Shown piece by piece: positions 60,281 through 64,000 of a stretch of 64,000 bases of DNA. Origin of the DNA: Oncomelania hupensis (Eukaryota; Mollusca; Gastropoda; Littorinimorpha; Pomatiopsidae); contig CM072511.1 in assembly GCA_036898135.1 (NCBI GenBank), forward strand, positions 160,375,314 to 160,439,313, in the 5' to 3' direction. Numbering within the stretch: the stretch's first letter is position 1; each line of letters starts with the position of its first letter. A program made the position numbers and the translations under genes. Under the pieces are notes generated by a model. It did not search any database, was not told the DNA's origin, and was given only the letters and a program-made list of their open reading frames with translations.

Positions 60281-61654
60281 CAGACCTGCTTACCCGTCCG
60301 TATTTCGCCGTATTGTCCCGATATTTTGACCTCGAGTACGCTGTTACGATCTCTTTTTAAAAAATACAAAAATCGACCAAAAAATTTTATTTTTTTATTT
60401 TTTTATTTTTTTTTTAAATTTCAGTAAAAAGTACACTTAACCGGAAGCGGAAGCTAAACAAATTGCGTCAGAAAACTATACTCATTGGATAGCATTGTGT
60501 TTTTCAAGTGTATACTCTGCAAATATTTAATTGTCATGGAGAAAAGAATTCATGAAACAACAGATGATTCAGATGTTGAGGTGGCGAGTTCATCCAAGCG
60601 TGTTTGTGTGAAACGAAAACAGACATTTCTGGTTTCTTATTTAAAAAAAATTGGCCTTGTTTGGTAGCTGATGAAGACCTGCTGGTTAGCAACTTGGTGA
60701 TCAGGCAAGGAAAATGCTTGACAGTCCCAAAGACTACAACCTAAAATCTGAACGTATTGCAAAGTTCTATGCTTCAGTGCGTGCATACTTTGAGGAAACT
60801 TGCAGCTATCTTCTCCTGAAACTGCCCCTCACTGACCCTTTGCTCCAGCACTGCAGAATCATATGTTCTTCAGTTCAGTTGACTGCATCTTCCCAAGATC
60901 TACGCTTTTTTGTGAAGCGATTCCCTGCACTCTTTCCACCAAATACAAATCTGAACAAATCAGGAGCAATTCTCCGAGTATCAGTCAACTGATGTCAAGG
61001 GATTGGTGGGCCCAGCTATGCAGGTGGACGAATTTTGGGTGCAGGTCAGCAAAAACACCCTTAGCTTTTGCAACTGTGCCATTTCATGCTGGGACTCTGC
61101 ACCATCCCACACAACAGTGCTGCTTGTGAGAGGGTGTTTAGTTGCGTACGTAAAACGTCCACTGACAGTAGGTCCAGTATGGGCAAAGATGCTCTGTTGA
61201 CTCACTGATGGTAGGCATGTTCAGACCTGAAAGCTCTTTCACAAAAAAAGAACTGCAGCAACTGAAAAGTGCATACATGCATGTTTTAAAAAAAAAATAC
61301 AAGTAGATCATTATCACATATTATGTTGATGTGGTGGCATAACACTTTTGCATTGTTTTTCAATTAAGCACCCTAATTTTTAAACAATAAATTTATTGAA
61401 CAGTGTACCGTTTCTTGATTTATTTTACGTGTGTAATAATATATGAAAATTTAGCTAAGAGCAAATTAAGATGAATAATGACAATAAGTTTACACAGTTC
61501 TATATTTTTATTTATTTATTATCATTATTTTGGTTCACGTAAAATAACGACAGTTTATATAAATACCGAAAGTCAAAATCTGGTCATGATTTCCAAAATC
61601 TGGTTTTGAAGTGCCTGGAGTACTGACAAAAAAATTTTGAGGTAAGCAGGTCTG
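60281..61654 (+). mobile_element. hAT-like element nested in the OTU-like domain
   Basis: 1374 bp with perfect 14-bp inverted ends CAGACCTGCTTACC (60281-60294 and 61641-61654) and the direct repeat TTAGCA (60275-60280 and 61655-61660). It carries scrambled transposase pieces. Removal with one TTAGCA places the two halves of the OTU-like domain in one frame. Confidence 0.9.
60537..61310 (+). pseudogene. hAT transposase remnants, N-terminal start and C-terminal dimerisation region
   Basis: MEKRIHETTDDSDVEVASSS (60537) is followed by a deletion junction near 60670. Then comes SERIAKFYASVRAYFEETCS and LRFFVKRFPALFPPNTNL, continuing with frame changes through GCLVAYVKRPLTVG to the region around 61200. 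The RFP and FSxVRK-like blocks resemble the C-terminal dimerisation part of hAT transposases. Several frameshifts; not functional. Confidence 0.65.
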
Positions 61655-62131
61655 TTAGCAATAGCTCTTCATGATGACCTGAAAGTATGTAAACGAGACC
61701 AGAATCATCTACCTGTAACAGAATCTGCCAAAATAAAAGAAGAAGTAGAAGCAGATCGTTTACGTATTCAGACCGTTGCTTCAGTAAAGGAGAAACCGGC
61801 TGAACTCGCCATGGACTCATTTGTGCAGCTGAATGCAGACATGCCAAATGCTCCCTTCAAAACTCTTGAAGACAGGATGAAAATGATGTCTGATTCTAAA
61901 ACATGTATTGGAGAGCTTGAAATTGCTTTTGCAAGCAGGTCGTTACAGACACCAATTTTTATTTATGTTGGTGGTAGCACAAGCATATGCAAAACAACGC
62001 ATCCACAGATATGCTTTGGTCAAGAATACTCTGCTGAACCCATTAGATTGTTGTATCAAACATTTGAAGCCCAGGAGTCAGGCCACTATGACTTGATTCA
62101 AGCTTTTGAGGGGAAAAAAACTGACCCGTAA
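61655..62131 (+). pseudogene. C-terminal part of the OTU-like domain
   Basis: Open from about 61655 to the stop at 62129-62131. It ends PIRLLYQTFEAQESGHYDLI, the usual C-terminal OTU block with the catalytic His in GHYD. It pairs with the PDGRC motif at 60248-60262 across the insertion. Both catalytic residues are kept, unlike those of the SWIM and nuclease domains. Confidence 0.75.
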
Positions 62132-63650
62132 GCGAAAAATGCACTGTTAGTGTTAGATAATGTTTACATTTTGTGTGTGTGTGTTGACACATTCAGTACG
62201 AGTTGTATTGTAGCTGTGTTTGCTACTATCTTAGTTTCTAGTAGTAAGAAAACAAAATTTGCTAAAAAAAATATATATATAATGGCACTTGATAGTCCCA
62301 TTAACAATAAATAATCAGTCTGGAACAAATACAATTATAGACAGCCAACTTTTTCTGTACATATATCTTTTAGTTCTCAAGGTTATTATTTTTATCATGA
62401 ACATTTCATGTGGTAATATAGCCAGAATAGACTGGCTATTATTATTATTCTAATCTACAGCTACCGAGTTGCTGTGTGCTATGGGGAACAACTTGTGTTG
62501 GTTCAAAATAACGGTGTCAGTCAGACTACTGTATAAAGGCTTGACAGCCTACACATCTGTATACTATATTATAAAGCAGCAATTTAAAAAAAAAATTTTT
62601 TAGGCCTTCATTTAAGTTAAACTGTTTCAATCACTTGAAATTGGATTTTATTTACACTTGCTGGTCTTTGTGTCACAAAGTTTGATTTGGCTAGGTTGTG
62701 TCCATAGATCTTACCGCAAGTGTTGTAGGATTTTTAAGTATGGAGGTGTGTGTGTGCTGGACTGTGATGGAGAGAACTGAACTGGAGTCATTTTTACAAA
62801 AACTGACACATTTCCTTTTTTATTTGGCATGGGGTTTTTTGTTATGTACGTGCTTGAGTGTGATAGACAACGGACTGGGTCGTTTCTCCAATAATTATAG
62901 TGAATTTGAAACAGTTATTATTTTGCAATGTATTAATTTTATTTGGACTAAACGTTGTGTTTTATTCAAACTTTGAAATTGGCTACTATCTGCGGAGGTG
63001 TATATTTGAAATTAATGTCAATGAATTAATCATGTGCAAGGCCAAATGAAAATATTAATGTTTTTAAGGCAGTTATCGCCAATACAAAATGCTTCAACTG
63101 TTTCTGCTTTTTATTTGTTGACAGTGTGATTGTGACTATTACATTGCACTTCACAAGCTTGTTTGTTTTCTTACACACAACACGCACACACAGTCACAAA
63201 TTTGTAAATTATGTTGTGTTAAAGCGTTCCATCTCTAACAAACAAACCAAGCATAAAACAAAACACTGTTCAAGACTGCAATATTTCTTTCTTTTACTGT
63301 CAGTATGAACAGATGTGGGTAACTATGTTTGCATCCAATACAAAAAGCAGTTGGGGGTGGGGGGGGGGTGGGGAACACACTCTTATTGATCCAAATGCTT
63401 TACAGGCACAGGCAAATTACATGTTGAGCTTATGAACAATGGATCATGTTTTTAAATTATTATTAAATTAAAAATACATCCACTAAGAGAAAAAAAACCG
63501 CACACACAATTTTTGAAACTTAGCAAACTTAGTTGACGTATTGGTACAATGAACAACGTCAACCAACACATTATTCTAAATCTTTTTAATTTAGCACAAA
63601 TAAATGTAAAACAATTGCAATTAATACATTGTGTGCAATCCGGTATTTAA
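62132..63650. other. Region downstream of the decayed gene
   Basis: AT-rich, with no gene or repeat that I recognise. A 92-residue open frame at 62698-62976 has no known domain. Confidence 0.5.
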
Positions 63651-63663
63651 TATCCAGTATTGT

Positions 63664-63789
63664 CTATCCTATCCTATCCTGTCCCGTAACCCGGAGGTCG
63701 TAGGGGCACCACAGATGATCGTTTAACCAGCATACTCCATCTTTCTCTGTCCTCAGCAGCCCTGATGGCTTCGCTCAGTGTCAAACCAG
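63664..63789 (-). mobile_element. 126-bp LINE 3' end insertion with 13-bp target duplication
   Basis: An inverted fragment holding only the GGATA tail and the last ~105 bp of the LINE ORF. The 13-bp direct repeat TATCCAGTATTGT flanks it exactly (63651-63663 and 63790-63802). A severely 5'-truncated but recent target-primed insertion. Confidence 0.93.
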
Positions 63790-64000
63790 TATCCAGTATT
63801 GTAATTGACATCATTTAAACAAAACAGGTCAGAACTTGCAATCAACAAGTAATTAGTAAGTCATTTGTTTTTCAACATTCTTTTTCCATCCAAAAGGCAA
63901 AATATTCTCATAATTCTATAGTTTGCATACACAAGCAAATTATAAAACAGCCTCTTTTGCGATCTTCACCTGGCATTTACTGACATTGATTGTTTAGCAC

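Larger units (their letters stand above)
51562..62131 (+). pseudogene. SAP-SWIM-YqaJ-OTU multidomain gene, decayed
   Basis: Related animal proteins, often multicopy, join a SAP-like helix pair, a SWIM zinc finger and a YqaJ-type nuclease; what they do is unknown to me. Parts seen: exon 1 (51562-51925), exon 2 (52129-52306), exon 3 (52902-53058), then a last exon from 57837. That exon holds the nuclease, a proline-rich repeat region and an OTU-like domain ending at 62131. Splice sites are canonical (GTACAC, GTAAGT, GTGAGA donors). Frameshifts near 51730, 51845, 52960 and 58540, an in-frame TAG near 58591, altered metal-binding residues and two nested insertions show the copy is dead. Host gene or transposon cargo are both possible. 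Confidence 0.75.

Noticed and set aside
62698..62976. 92-residue open frame near the right end
   Set aside because: No known domain, no splice or promoter support.

Overview
This window is animal nuclear DNA: split genes with canonical GT..AG introns, many transposon families, microsatellites and minisatellites. The protein similarities, the tRNA-derived SINEs and the LINE with a GGATA-type 3' tail point to a lophotrochozoan, most likely a mollusc and perhaps a gastropod. That taxonomic call is an inference; no single sequence proves it.

Left and centre, 1 to about 49.5 kb, minus strand: the 5' part of one large gene, the orthologue of TRRAP, the giant HEAT-repeat/pseudokinase scaffold of the SAGA and TIP60/NuA4 histone acetyltransferase complexes. 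I could place 34 consecutive coding exons by hand. Each has GT and AG borders, all join in frame, and together they give 4458 nt (1486 codons) from an ATG at 48867 to the donor at the left edge. The rest of the gene lies beyond coordinate 1. The likely promoter, with ETS and YY1-type motifs, is near 49.43-49.48 kb.

The TRRAP introns hold most of the mobile DNA. There are five TTAA-flanked piggyBac-like short elements, each with a different terminal repeat; two Tigger/pogo-like elements; two hAT-like elements; a 5'-truncated LINE with a clean target-site duplication and several small tails of the same family; a solo LTR; three copies of a tRNA-derived SINE; and five copies of a ~1 kb repeat rich in TCAAGGTCA nuclear-receptor half-sites. 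An unusual GC-richer block in intron 4 carries a 5-bp-phased heat-shock-element array next to a TATA-like box. Tandem arrays include a 44-bp unit in intron 20, a ~55-bp unit in intron 27 and a ~46-bp unit abutting exon 32.

Intergenic, 49.5-51.5 kb: this holds a palindromic 41-bp satellite.

Right, 51.5-62.1 kb, plus strand: a decayed multi-exon gene. It encodes a SAP-like N terminus, a SWIM-like zinc finger, a YqaJ-type PD-(D/E)xK nuclease, a proline-rich ~20-residue repeat and an OTU cysteine-protease-like domain. It has several frameshifts and stops, and motif residues are replaced. Two nested DNA elements (59230-60057 and 60281-61654) break its last part, and virtual removal of each rejoins the reading frame. 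A large intron holds a three-layer nest: a LINE inside a hAT-like element inside a LINE. From 62.1 kb to the end I see no gene, only AT-rich DNA and a 126-bp LINE tail with a 13-bp target duplication.
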